The notes beneath the pieces are model-generated. The model made no database searches and was not told the DNA's origin. It was given only the letters and a program-made list of their open reading frames with translations. A stretch of DNA of 64,000 bases from Streptomyces hoynatensis. GTDB taxonomy: Bacteria; Actinomycetota; Actinomycetes; Streptomycetales; Streptomycetaceae. Below, piece by piece: positions 20,163 to 30,200 of the stretch (position 1 is the stretch's first letter; the number at the start of each line of letters is the position of its first letter). Where the stretch lies: assembly GCF_003626535.1 (NCBI RefSeq), contig NZ_RBAL01000001.1, positions 186,001 to 250,000 of the forward strand, in the 5' to 3' direction. Position numbers and translations under genes: made by a program.

Positions 20163-21398
20163 TCAGAGCCGGTGCGCGGCGCCCGCCGGGGTGGCGCCGC
20201 AGGTGTCGAGCAGCAACTGCGCCTTCGCGGCCAGCCCCTGGAGGTCGTAGGTGGCGTGGTGCTGGAGGAGGAGGGTGAGGTCGGCGGCGGCGGCCGACTC
20301 GTAGAGCGACTCCGCGCGCGGCACCTGCCGGCCGCCGATGCACCAGGCGGTGACGAAGGGGTCGTGGAAGGTGAGCCTGGCCCCCAGGCCGAGCAGGCGG
20401 CCGGCGATCTCCGCGGCGGGGGCGCGCTCCTGGTCGGGCAGGTCGGGTTTGTAGGTGACGCCGAGCAGCAGCAGGTGGGCGCCGCGCGCCGACTTGCCGT
20501 GCTCGTTCAGCAGGGCGGCCGCGCGCCGCACCACGTAGCGCGGCATCCGGGCGTTGATGTCCCTGGCCAGCTCGACCATGGGCTGGCGGTGCCCGGGGTG
20601 GACGACGGGCCCGCCGTGGCCGCCGACGCCGGGTCCCGGCCGGAAGGCCTGGAAGCCGAAGGGCTTCGTCTCCGCGCAGCGCACCACGTCCCACAGGTCG
20701 ATGCCGAGTTCGTGGCAGAGCACGGCCATCTCGTTGACCAGGGCGATGTTGACGTGCCTGAAGTTGGTCTCCAGGACCTTGGCGGCCTCGGCCTCGGGCA
20801 GGCCGCGGGCCCTGACCACCTTTTCGGTCAGCCGGCCGTAGAACGCGGCCGCCGCCTCGATGCAGGCGGGGGTGAGGCCGCCGATGACGCGCGGGGTGTT
20901 GGGGTAGCCGAAGGCGCGGCTGCCCGGGTCGAGGCGCCCCGGGGCGTGCGCCAGGTGGAAGTCGCGGCCGGCGCGCAGCCCTGAGCCGCGTTCGAGCAGG
21001 GGGCGCACCACCTCGTGGGTGGTGCCCGGGTAGACGGTGGACTCCAGGACGACGAGGGTGCGCGGCCTGAGCCGGGTGGCCAGGGTGCTGGCGGCGGCGC
21101 GCACGGCGCTCAGGTCCAGCGCCCCGTCGGTGGCCGGCGGGGTGGGCGCGCAGATCAGCGCGGTGCGCACGCGGCCGAGCACCGCCGGGTCGCTCGTCGC
21201 GCGGAAGCCCTTGGCCAGCATCCGGCGCAGTTCGGCGGCGGTGAGGGCCCCTTCCGCCGGGGGGCGTCCGGCGTTCAGTGCGGCGGCGTCCTGGGGCCGT
21301 GGCACGAAACCGACGGTGCCGATGCCGACGGCGGTGGCGGCCTGAGCGGCGGGCAGCCCGAGCTGCCCGAGGCCGAGAACGGCGAGATCAGCGGGCAT
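20163..21398 (-). CDS. Nucleotide-sugar dehydrogenase homologue lacking the catalytic cysteine
   Basis: The 411-residue protein has the UDP-glucose/UDP-ManNAc dehydrogenase architecture. The N-terminal Rossmann motif is VLGLGQLGLPAA, the central helix EAEAAKVLETNFRHVNIALVNEMA keeps Lys207 and Asn217, and the C-terminal domain has LLLGVTYKPDLPDQERAPA. The nucleophile motif GPGxGGHCIPVDP is GPGVGGHGGPVVHPG, so Cys becomes Gly262, and the usual SPERVDPG is HAPGRLDPGS. Four-electron oxidation should therefore fail. It may bind nucleotide sugars or catalyse a different reaction. It is convergent with guaB3 and divergent from glpD. Confidence 0.8.
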   Translation of the reverse strand: MPADLAVLGLGQLGLPAAQAATAVGIGTVGFVPRPQDAAALNAGRPPAEGALTAAELRRMLAKGFRATSDPAVLGRVRTALICAPTPPATDGALDLSAVRAAASTLATRLRPRTLVVLESTVYPGTTHEVVRPLLERGSGLRAGRDFHLAHAPGRLDPGSRAFGYPNTPRVIGGLTPACIEAAAAFYGRLTEKVVRARGLPEAEAAKVLETNFRHVNIALVNEMAVLCHELGIDLWDVVRCAETKPFGFQAFRPGPGVGGHGGPVVHPGHRQPMVELARDINARMPRYVVRRAAALLNEHGKSARGAHLLLLGVTYKPDLPDQERAPAAEIAGRLLGLGARLTFHDPFVTAWCIGGRQVPRAESLYESAAAADLTLLLQHHATYDLQGLAAKAQLLLDTCGATPAGAAHRL

Positions 21399-21612
21399 CC
21401 GATTCGGCTCCTTCTCCCCACATGCGCGTCAAGTCAGCTTAGGCACATATATGAAAGTTCTGGGTGATTGACCGGTACGGCCCGGGTGCGGGCGCGCCAA
21501 ACCCGCGGAAATGGGGGAGCATCGGTAGCGGAGCCGGTGTCACATGGGGTCGGACGGGTATACAGCCGATCCCACGACCGGGTGAGGCGAGGGCGTCCGG
21601 GCCGGAACGCGG

Positions 21613-21686
21613 GCGAACCACAGGCGAACGCAGGCGAGTCACAAGCGAACGCAGGCGAGTCACAGGCGAACCACAGGCGAACAGGG
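21613..21686 (+). repeat. Seven-unit tandem array with helical period upstream of glpD
   Basis: Units begin GCGAACCACAG, GCGAACGCAG, GCGAGTCACAA, GCGAACGCAG, GCGAGTCACAG, GCGAACCACAG and GCGAACAGGG at 21613, 21624, 21634, 21645, 21655, 21666 and 21677. Lengths alternate between 11 and 10, averaging about 10.6 bases, the B-DNA turn. It ends seven bases before the glpD start and overlaps the ribosome site region. Confidence 0.85.
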
Positions 21687-21693
21687 AGGCAGC

Positions 21694-23400
21694 GTGAAGA
21701 CAGCCGCACTGGGGCCGGAGCAGCGCACGGGCGCACTCGCCCGGATGGCGGAACGGGAACTCGACATTCTCGTGGTCGGGGGCGGCATCGTCGGCGCCGG
21801 AACGGCACTGGACGCGGCCACGCGGGGCCTCGCCACCGGCCTCGTGGAGGCGAGGGACTGGGCCTCCGGCACGTCGAGCCGGTCGAGCAAGCTGATCCAC
21901 GGCGGCCTGCGGTACCTGGAGATGCTCGACTTCGGGCTGGTCAGGGAGGCGCTGAAGGAGCGTGGGCTGCTGCTCGGCCGCATCGCCCCGCACCTGGTGC
22001 GCCCGGTCCCCTTCCTCTACCCGCTGCGGCACCGCGGCTGGGAGCGGCTGTACGCCGGCTCGGGCGTGGCGCTGTACGACGTCATGTCCGTCTCCTCGGG
22101 CCATGGCCGTGGCCTGCCGCGGCACCGGCACCTGAGCCGCCGGCACGCGCTGCGGGTCGCGCCCTGCCTCAAGAAGGAGGCACTGGTGGGCGCGTTGCAG
22201 TACTACGACGCGCAGGTGGACGACGCGCGGTACGTGGCCACGCTGGTGCGCACCGCCGCGAGCTACGGGGCGCACGTGGCCAACCGGGCGCGGGTGACCG
22301 AGTTCCTGCGCGAGGGGGAGCGGGTCGTCGGCGTGCAGGTGCGCGACCTGGAGCAGGAGGGCGTGTACGAGGTGCGCGCCCGGCAGGTGGTCAACGCCAC
22401 CGGCGTGTGGACCGACGACACCCAGGCGATGATCGCGGAGCGGGGGCAGTTCCACGTCAGGGCGTCCAAGGGCATTCACCTGGTGGTGCCCAAGGACCGC
22501 ATCCACTCCACCACCGGGCTGATCCTGCGCACCGAGACCAGCGTCCTGTTCGTCATCCCCTGGGGCAGGCACTGGATCGTCGGCACCACGGACACCGCCT
22601 GGGACCTGGACAAGGCCCACCCGGCCGCGTCCAGCGCCGACATCGACTACCTGCTCGAACACGTCAACGCCGTGCTGGCCGTGCCGCTCACCCGCGACGA
22701 CGTGGAGGGGGTCTACGCGGGGCTGCGCCCGCTGCTGGCCGGGGAGTCGGACGCGACGAGCAAGCTGTCCCGGGAGCACACCGTGGCGCATCCGGTGCCG
22801 GGGCTCGTGGTGGTTGCGGGCGGGAAGTACACCACCTACCGGGTGATGGCCAAGGACGCCGTCGACGAGGCGGTGCACGGGCTCGACCAGCGGGTGGCCG
22901 CCTGCTGCACCGAGGAGGTACGGCTCGCCGGCGCCGAGGGGTACCACGCGCTGTGGAACGCGCGGGCCAGGCTGGCGGCGCGGTTCGGCCTGCACGAGGC
23001 GCGGGTGGAGCACCTGCTGCACCGCTACGGCTCTTTGACCGAGGAGGTGCTCGAACTCGTCGCGGGCGACCCGGTGCTGGGCGAGCCGCTGCCCGCGGCG
23101 GACGACTACCTGAAGGCCGAGATCGTCTACGCCTGCACACACGAGGGCGCCAGGCACCTGGAGGACGTGCTGACCCGCAGGACCCGGATCTCCATCGAGA
23201 CCTTCGACCGCGGCACCCGCAGCGCCCGGCTGTGCGCCGAGTTGATGGCCGGGGTGCTCGGCTGGACGCCGGAGCAGGTGGAGCGGGAGGTCGAGCACTA
23301 CGAGAAGCGGGTGGAGGCGGAACGGGAGTCGCAGCTGCAGCCGGACGACCAGACCGCGGACGCGGCCAGGCTCGGCGCCCCGGACACCGTGCCGCTCTGA
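21694..23400 (+). CDS. glpD: Aerobic glycerol-3-phosphate dehydrogenase
   Basis: GlpD is a membrane-associated FAD enzyme that oxidises glycerol-3-phosphate to dihydroxyacetone phosphate and feeds electrons to quinone. The 568-residue protein has the dinucleotide motif LDILVVGGGIVGAG (about residues 23-36), the GlpD signature SSRSSKLIHGGLRYLE, GTTDTAWD and GGKYTTYRVMAKDAVD, and the C-terminal helical domain with ACTHEGARHLEDVLTRRTR. GTG 21694 follows GGGAGG with good spacing. A phased tandem array lies directly upstream and may control it. No glycerol kinase or facilitator gene is adjacent. Confidence 0.95.
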   Translation: MKTAALGPEQRTGALARMAERELDILVVGGGIVGAGTALDAATRGLATGLVEARDWASGTSSRSSKLIHGGLRYLEMLDFGLVREALKERGLLLGRIAPHLVRPVPFLYPLRHRGWERLYAGSGVALYDVMSVSSGHGRGLPRHRHLSRRHALRVAPCLKKEALVGALQYYDAQVDDARYVATLVRTAASYGAHVANRARVTEFLREGERVVGVQVRDLEQEGVYEVRARQVVNATGVWTDDTQAMIAERGQFHVRASKGIHLVVPKDRIHSTTGLILRTETSVLFVIPWGRHWIVGTTDTAWDLDKAHPAASSADIDYLLEHVNAVLAVPLTRDDVEGVYAGLRPLLAGESDATSKLSREHTVAHPVPGLVVVAGGKYTTYRVMAKDAVDEAVHGLDQRVAACCTEEVRLAGAEGYHALWNARARLAARFGLHEARVEHLLHRYGSLTEEVLELVAGDPVLGEPLPAADDYLKAEIVYACTHEGARHLEDVLTRRTRISIETFDRGTRSARLCAELMAGVLGWTPEQVEREVEHYEKRVEAERESQLQPDDQTADAARLGAPDTVPL

Positions 23401-23522
23401 TTCCTTGCGGCTGCTCCCGGGACGCGGGCGGCTTCCGGAACGCGGCGGCTCCGCGGCCGGCCGGCCGGTCCCGTTCCGCCCGCGGGGCGGGGCGGTCCGG
23501 CGACCGAGCGGCCGGCCGGCCG

Positions 23523-24386
23523 CTAGTCCAGCACCGCGCGGAAGGTGCGCTCGCCGATGCCGCGCATCAGCGGGTTGTCCGCCGAGTGGGTCAGGAAGAC
23601 CAGGGACAGGGCAAGCGCCCATCCCCGGGCCCGCTCCCAGGTCGCGTCGTCCGCGCGGCCGTACGCCCGCCGAAGCGCGGCGCGCTGCTCCGCCGTGAAC
23701 AGCATCCAGGCCACGGACAGGTCGGTGGCGGGATCGCCCGAGGTGAGGTCGCCGAAGTCGATCACGGCGCTGACGCGGCCGCCCTCGACCAGGATGTTGG
23801 CCGGGTGCAGGTCCCCGTGCAGCCACAGCGGCGGCCCGTCCCAGGCGGGCGCGGCGGCGGCCGCCTCCCAGATCCGCAGCGCGGCGGCGCGGTCGGCCGG
23901 GTCGAGGTGCGTCAGCCGGGTCAGGACGCTCTCGGCGCGTGCGGCCAGCGGAATCCCGCGATGGGGGTTGACGGGCGCCTCCGCGGGGGCCGGGGCGTGC
24001 AGCGCGTCCAGGAAGCCGCCGAGTGCCGCCGCGGCCGACCAGGGGTCGCCGGGCGCGGCATCCGCCGCGATCCGGCCGGGGAAGTACGGCACGATGCTCC
24101 AGGACCAGGGGTACCGAGCCGCCGGCTGCCCGACCCGCACCGGCGCGGGCACCGGCAGGGGCAGGCGGCCGGCCAGCTCCGGCAGCCACCGCTGCTCGTG
24201 CGCGACGAGCGCGGCGGCCAGGGCGCGCCGCGGCAGCCGGACGAGGAGTTCCTCGCCGAGCCGGCACACGAGGTTGTCCCAGCCGTTGGCCGCCACCTCG
24301 ATCGGCAGCCCCGCCAGGTCGGGGTGCTGCTCGTCGAGCAGGCGGCGCACCAGCTCCACGGAGACCGCCACCTCGGCGGCGGGCAT
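23523..24386 (-). CDS. Aminoglycoside phosphotransferase (APH) family kinase
   Basis: The 287-residue protein has the APH/choline-kinase fold. GWDNLVCRLGEELLVRLPRR forms the N-lobe with a candidate ATP-binding Arg/Lys region. The catalytic loop LWLHGDLHPANIL carries the base Asp, and VIDFGDLTSGDPATDLSVAW carries the metal-binding Asp. Many members phosphorylate small molecules other than aminoglycosides, so resistance is not implied. ATG 24386 gives MPAAEVAVSVELVRRLL. The in-frame GTG 24401 is the alternative; neither has a clear ribosome site, so the message may be leaderless. Confidence 0.85.
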   Translation of the reverse strand: MPAAEVAVSVELVRRLLDEQHPDLAGLPIEVAANGWDNLVCRLGEELLVRLPRRALAAALVAHEQRWLPELAGRLPLPVPAPVRVGQPAARYPWSWSIVPYFPGRIAADAAPGDPWSAAAALGGFLDALHAPAPAEAPVNPHRGIPLAARAESVLTRLTHLDPADRAAALRIWEAAAAAPAWDGPPLWLHGDLHPANILVEGGRVSAVIDFGDLTSGDPATDLSVAWMLFTAEQRAALRRAYGRADDATWERARGWALALSLVFLTHSADNPLMRGIGERTFRAVLD

Positions 24387-24735
24387 GCGGTGAACTGTCA
24401 CGGGGAGAACCCTACGGCCGCGCCCCGGCCGGTTCCGGGGGCGCAGTGCGGGGCACACCGGGGGGCACGGTGCGGCACGCCGGAGGGCATGCCGCCGGGC
24501 AGGAGGGACAGGGCCGGGCCGCGCGGTTCCGGCACTCCGCCGCCCGCCGCGGGCGGGCCCCCGACCGGCGCGTACGCGCGGCGGGCGGGAGCGGTCCCGG
24601 CCGGACGCGGGAAGACTGCCCGGGCACGGGGCGTCAGGGCGCGCCGCGCCGACCGGGATTGTGGCGCGGGCCCAGCGGTCCGCCTGTCGGTGGGATGGGT
24701 GACAATGGCCGGGGAAGCCGGAGGGGACGCGACGC

Positions 24736-27105
24736 ATGGGCCAGGACGACCGGGACATCCGGGAACACCGGAACGACCCGCACGAAGACCCGAACGATGG
24801 GGATGCCGGGGCGAGCGGCGAGGCGGCGAGCCCGCGCGAGCCGGCCAGGCCGGACGCGACGCGTGAGCTCGCCGCGCCGGCCGGTGCGGGCGCGCCCGCG
24901 GACGCCGGGGCAAGGCCGGAGGAGGAGAAGCCCTCGGGGGACGGCGAGTTCGCCGGGGCCGCGGACGAGGACGAGGACGAGGCGCAGCCGGCGGGCCGGG
25001 CCGGGGACGACGCGCGGGAACCGGACGCGGAGGACGACGCGCCGGAAGCGGACGCAGAGGACGACGGGGACGGCAGCGCGGAGCGGGCCCGGATCGCGGA
25101 ACGCCTCGCCGGGGCGCGCCGGCTGGAGAGCCCGCGGGAGTCCGGGGACGCCCGGGACGCGGAAGACGACGCGGCGGACCGCGCCGAGGAGGAGGCGGCC
25201 GCGGCGCAGCGGCGCGCCGAGGCCGAGACCGCGCCGCGCCTCGACCTGTCCGCGGTGCGCGGGGCGAAGGAGGCCGACGGGGTGCCCGGGGTGGGCCGCC
25301 TGCTGAACGGGCGTTACCGCCTCGCCTCCGTCGTCGGCCGCGGCGGCATGGGCACCGTGTGGCAGGCCCAGGACGAGGTGCTCGGCCGGCGGGTTGCCGT
25401 CAAGGAGCTGCGGCTGCCGCCCGGCGTCGACGAGGGCGAGCGCAAGCGCATGATCACCCGCACCCTGCGGGAGGCCAAGGCGATCGCCGCCATCCGCAGC
25501 CGGGGCGTCGTCACCGTCTACGACGTGGTGGACGAGGGCGCCAGGCCCTGGATCGTGATGGAGCTGATCGAGGGCCGCTCGCTCGCCGACATCATCCGCA
25601 ACGACGGGCCGATGTCCTCCCGCCGGGCCGCGGGCATCGGGCTGGCGATCCTCGACGTGCTGCGGGACGCCCACGCGGCCGGGATCCTGCACCGCGACGT
25701 CAAGCCCTCGAACGTGATCGTCGCCGAGGAGGACGGCCGGGTGGTGCTGACCGACTTCGGCATCGCCAAGGTCGAGGGCGACCCGTCGATCACCTCCACC
25801 GGGATGCTCGTCGGCGCCCCCTCGTACATCTCGCCCGAGCGGGCCCGCGGCGAGGCCCCGGGTCCGCCCGCCGACCTGTGGTCGCTGGGCGCGCTGCTGT
25901 ACTGCTGCGTGGAGGGCCGCCCGCCCTACGACGAGGGCAGCGCGATCGCCACGCTGGCCGCGGTGATGCACGACCCGGTGCGCCCGCCCCGGCACGCCGG
26001 CCCGCTGACCGAACTGGTGAACGGCCTGCTGATCAAGGACCCGGCCGGCCGCCTCGACGAGAGGCAGGCGCGGGCCCTGCTCGGCCGCGCCCTGGCCGCG
26101 GAGCCCGAGCGGCCCGCGCCGCAGCCCGGTTCCGACCAGGCCACCGTGGTCGTGGGCCTGGGCGCGCGCCGCCCGCGGGACCCGCGCGTGCCCGCCGCCC
26201 CGCGGCGGCAGGCGCCCGCGGTCGCCGAGACGCCGCCGCCCCCGCGCACCCCGCTGCCGCCCTCGGGGGACTCGGGTCCCGGCCGGGGCGAGGACGGGGC
26301 GCGCCGGCGGGCGCTGCTCCTGGGGGCCGCGGTCGTGGTGCTGCTCGCGCTGATCGCGACCGTGCTCGTCGTGGTCCTCGGCGACGACGGCGGCTCGGAC
26401 GGCGCGGGCTCCTCGGGTGGGGCGACCCAGCAGCAGACCGCGGACGAGGGCGCCGGCGAGCAGGGCGGCGAGGAGGGGGCCGGCGGCGATCCCCCGGCCG
26501 ACCCGCAGGAGGGCGGGGAGCAGAACGGCGAGGAGAGCGGGGAGGGTTCCTCCGGCTCCCCGGAGGGCGAGGAGAACGAGGCGGCGCCTCCCGGCACCGC
26601 ACCCGAGACCGACCCGGGCGCCGACATGCCGGGAAGCCCCGCGGGATACGCGGCGGTCGAGGACGAGGACTTCCACTTCCGGATATCCCTGCCGCAGGGC
26701 TGGCAGCGCATCGGCATAGCCGGCCAGAACTCGGGCGGCATCTACGCCGCGGGCGACGGGCAACCCCCCAAGGTGCAGGTCGACTTCACCGCCGACCCGA
26801 CCGAGGACGCCGAGGCGGCCTGGCACGACCTGGAGGCCGCCGTGAGCGGCAGCAGCCAGGACTACCGGCTGCTCGGCATCCAGAGCGTCCAGTGGCGGGA
26901 CTATCCGACCGTCGCCGACTGGCAGTTCGAGCGCACGGAGCACGGGCAGCGGGTGCGGGTGCTCGACCGCGGGTTCCGCATCGACGACGAGCACGGCTAC
27001 GCGATCATGATCACCTGCCTCGCGGACGAGTGGGACTCCGAGGAATGCCGCACGCTGCGCGAGACGGCCTTCGACACCTTCCAACCTCTCGACTCACCCA
27101 ACTAA
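24736..27105 (+). CDS. Transmembrane serine/threonine protein kinase
   Basis: This 789-residue Pkn-type kinase starts with an unusual acidic, disordered leader of about 190 residues. The kinase domain (about 193-455) is complete: VGRGGMGTVW, the ATP lysine K223 in VAVKEL, HRDVKPSN with D320, and DFG with D339. A disordered juxtamembrane stretch leads to one membrane helix (about 525-548), then an acidic Gly/Glu linker and an exported C-terminal domain (about 635-789) beginning FHFRISLPQGWQRIG. The external domain presumably senses a ligand. It is followed after 103 bases by a paralogous pseudokinase with a similar exterior domain. Confidence 0.92.
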   Translation: MGQDDRDIREHRNDPHEDPNDGDAGASGEAASPREPARPDATRELAAPAGAGAPADAGARPEEEKPSGDGEFAGAADEDEDEAQPAGRAGDDAREPDAEDDAPEADAEDDGDGSAERARIAERLAGARRLESPRESGDARDAEDDAADRAEEEAAAAQRRAEAETAPRLDLSAVRGAKEADGVPGVGRLLNGRYRLASVVGRGGMGTVWQAQDEVLGRRVAVKELRLPPGVDEGERKRMITRTLREAKAIAAIRSRGVVTVYDVVDEGARPWIVMELIEGRSLADIIRNDGPMSSRRAAGIGLAILDVLRDAHAAGILHRDVKPSNVIVAEEDGRVVLTDFGIAKVEGDPSITSTGMLVGAPSYISPERARGEAPGPPADLWSLGALLYCCVEGRPPYDEGSAIATLAAVMHDPVRPPRHAGPLTELVNGLLIKDPAGRLDERQARALLGRALAAEPERPAPQPGSDQATVVVGLGARRPRDPRVPAAPRRQAPAVAETPPPPRTPLPPSGDSGPGRGEDGARRRALLLGAAVVVLLALIATVLVVVLGDDGGSDGAGSSGGATQQQTADEGAGEQGGEEGAGGDPPADPQEGGEQNGEESGEGSSGSPEGEENEAAPPGTAPETDPGADMPGSPAGYAAVEDEDFHFRISLPQGWQRIGIAGQNSGGIYAAGDGQPPKVQVDFTADPTEDAEAAWHDLEAAVSGSSQDYRLLGIQSVQWRDYPTVADWQFERTEHGQRVRVLDRGFRIDDEHGYAIMITCLADEWDSEECRTLRETAFDTFQPLDSPN

Positions 27106-27118
27106 TTGGCATCAAGAG

Positions 27119-27149
27119 TTGACAGACCGTAGCCGTGGTGTGTCTACGG
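27119..27149 (+). promoter_or_regulatory. Possible promoter element and inverted repeat before the pseudokinase gene
   Basis: TTGACA (27119-27124) is a consensus -35, though no convincing -10 lies at the right distance. CCGTAG (27127-27132) and CTACGG (27144-27149) form an inverted repeat with an 11-base spacer over the expected core promoter. Confidence 0.35.
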
Positions 27150-27208
27150 CACGTATCGTGTGAGGGCCGGAGAGCGCCGCGGGCGCGAGTACGCGGTGGG
27201 GAGGCATC

Positions 27209-30200
27209 GTGGACCAGTACGCGGGTCGGCTGCTAGCTGATCGTTATCGTCTGCCGAGGACTCCCTCCGAGGAGTTCGAACTCGCCGAGTCCCGGGCCTT
27301 CGACACCGCGAGCGGCCAGGAAGTCCTCGTGCGCCAGGTGCCGTTGCCCGAGGTGGTGGACGCCGAGACGCTCGACGAGGACGGCCGCGGCCCTCTCCAC
27401 GCCGGCTCCTCCCGGCCGCGCGACCGCGCGACCCGGCTCCCCGACGACCCCGTGGTGCGCCGGGCGGTCGCCGCGGCGGTGGCCGCGGCCAGGCTGCCCG
27501 ACCATCCGAGGCTGGATCAGGTCTTCGACGTCTTCGTGCAGGGTGACGGCCTGTGGATCGTCAGCGAGTTGGTGAACGCCAGGCCCCTGGCGGCCCTGCT
27601 CGCCGAGGAGCGGCTCGGCCCCTACCGCGCGGCCGAGGTCGCCGCCGACCTGCTCGCCGCCCTGCGGATCGTCCACGCCCACGGCTGGGTCCACCGCAAT
27701 GTGACGGCCCGTACGGTGCTGATCTGCGAGGACGGCAGGGCGGTGCTCACCGGGCTCGCCGTCGGCGCCTGCGAGGAGGTGCTGTGCGGGTACGACCCGC
27801 TGCCCCAGGCGGAGGGCGGGGGCGGTCCGGCCGCCGACGGCCCGGCGCAACTGCCGCCGGGGGGCGCCGAGTCGGGGCCGCCGGCCGGGGACCACGCGGA
27901 GCCGGGAGTGGCGGACGGCCGGTGGCAGTCGCCCGCGCCCGGGCCGTCCGCGACTGGGCCGTCCGCGCCCGGGCCGTCCGTGGCCGGGCCCCGCGAGGGG
28001 GTTGGCGCGGCGCCGGGCGGCGAGGCCGCCGGGGCGCACGCGGCCGGGGCGGTGCCTGACGGGCAGTGGTGGGAGGAGTCCACGCGGCCCGCAGGCCGGG
28101 GCCCGGCGGGTGGCTCCCCGGGGCGAGTGGGCCACGGCGCGCCGGCCGGCGGCGCGTCGGGGCAGGCGGCCGGCGGGGCCGCCGAGTGGTGGGAGAGCGT
28201 CACCCGCCCCCACCCGGCCGGCGGCGGGCAGCGGGACGAGCCGCCGCAGGGGGCTCGCGGCCCGGCGCGGGACGCCGGGCAGCAGGGCGGCGGCGGGTAC
28301 GGCGCCGCGCGCGGCGGGCGGGAGCGGCCGGGCCGCGGGGCCGTTCCCCCGCAGGCCGGGCAGCCCTGGGACACGCGCGCCGCGGGCCGGGGAAGCGGCA
28401 GCGTTCCGGCGCGCGAGGGCCACGGCGAGGTCACCGCGCGGCTTCCGGAACAGGATCGCCGGGCGTACGGGCCCGGCCGTGGGGCGCCCGAGACGGACCC
28501 GCAAGGACCGGTCCCGGACGCCTATCAGCGCTGGGAGAGCGGCCCGAGCGAGCGGGACGGCGCGGGAGCCGGGCGGCTTCCCGGGCCGCGGGGCGGCGAG
28601 GCGCTGCCCTCCTCCTGGGACTTCGAGGGCGGCGCCTACGCCTCGGGCGGCGAGGGCCCCCGGCTGCCTCCCGAAGGCCGCGGCGGGGAGGCGCCGCCCA
28701 CCGCACCTCCCCACGCCACGCCCCATGGGGTGCCTCCCGCGGCTCCCCACGCGGCGCCTCGTGCAACGTCACATCCCGCGGGGCAGCCGGGCTCTCCTGG
28801 CGCCGCGGGACCCGTCGCGTTCGGGCCCCAGCCGCGCCCCGGGCAGGACCCGGCGTGGGGCGCGGGCGGCGACTCGGGCCCCGGTACCGCGCCGCTGCCC
28901 AGGATCTCCGGGCAGCCGGGCCAGGGTTCGGGTTCCGGTTCTGCCGCCGACCGGGCCGCCCGCAGCGGCGCCATCGCCGCCTACCGGGCCGGCACCCAGG
29001 CGGGGGCGGCGGCCCGCGGCAGGCCCCAGGGCCCCGGCGCGCCGGGCACCGGCCCCACGGAACTGCCCGGCTCGCCCCGGCCGAGCCACCCGGTGCGCAC
29101 CGGGTGGGAGCCGCCGCCGAAGCAGCAGCAGCGGCCGTTTTCCCCGCAGCAGCCTGGCGACCCTGGCGCCGCGCCGCCCCCGGACGGCCCAGGCCCCGGG
29201 CAGCGGCCCGGGGCCGGCCGGGAGCAGGGGCCGCGGCAGGGCGCGGCGGGCGCCGCGCGGCCGGAGGCCGAGCCGGCGCGGGGCCCGGCGGTGCCCCCGG
29301 CCCCGCGCGGGCCGGGCCGGGAGCGGATTCCGGCCGGCGCGGGCCGGTACCGCGGCCCGGACACGGCGCTCGCCGCCGAGCGCGCGCGGCAGGCGCGCAT
29401 CATGACCGTGGGCGCCGTCACCGAGCGCTGGGCGCCCGAGCAGGCGGGCCCGGTCTACGAGCACTGGCGGCTGGCCCCGCCGGTGGGGGCCGCGGCCGAC
29501 TTCTGGGCGCTGGGCGCCCTCCTCTTCCGTGCCGTCCAGGGCTACCCGCCCTACCCGGAGGAGAGCGCGGAGGAGCTCACCCAGGCGGTGTGCGCGGAGC
29601 AGCCGGCCTTCGCCGAGGACTGCGGCGCGCTGCGGCCGATCATCGAGTCGCTGCTGCGGCAGGACCCGACCGAGCGGCCGAGCGCGGAGGAGCTGCGCGG
29701 CTGGCTGCGTTCCCTGCTGCGCAGCGCGCCCGAGCCCGAGGTGGGCCGCCACACCGTGACCGCGCCGCCCGCCCTGGAGCCGGGGCGCCCGGCCGACCCG
29801 CGGCGGCTGCCGATACTGCGCCGCCGCGGCGAGCTGGTCGGCCCGCGCCGCCGCCCCCGCGCGCACGGGCAGCACAGCCCGCGCCGCCTCGGCCGCACCC
29901 TGCTGACGCTGGTGCTGCTCGGGCTCGCGGGCGCGATCGCCTACGTGCTCGCCTTCATGTCGGACGCCGAGGAGGACAAGGGCTCCCGGGCCGAGGGCAG
30001 CTCCCCCGCGGCCACCCCGGGCGGCGAGGAGAGCCCGGGCCCGAGCCGCTCGCCCGAGGCCACCGAGGAGGACTCCAGGCAGCCCTCGCCCGAGGGCGAG
30101 CAGCAGCCCGCGCCGCCGCCGGAGGGGTTCGGCCCGCAGGAGGACCCGGCCGGGTTCACGCTCACCGTGCCCGACGGCTTCCAGCGGCAGGGGCCCAACG

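Noticed and set aside
20163..21398. Assignment as active UDP-ManNAc or UDP-glucose dehydrogenase with a gene symbol
   Set aside because: The catalytic cysteine is replaced by glycine, so a standard gene symbol would mislead.
21613..21686. Repeat array as a CRISPR
   Set aside because: Units are 10-11 bases with no spacers, and no cas genes are present.
21439..24267. 942-codon minus-strand open frame across glpD and the phosphotransferase gene
   Set aside because: The frame is opposite glpD and out of frame with the APH gene. Its composition is Arg/Pro/Gly-rich shadow coding and it includes the phased repeat array.
23523..24386. Aminoglycoside resistance gene
   Set aside because: The APH fold is shared by many unrelated small-molecule kinases and nothing in the context points to antibiotic resistance.
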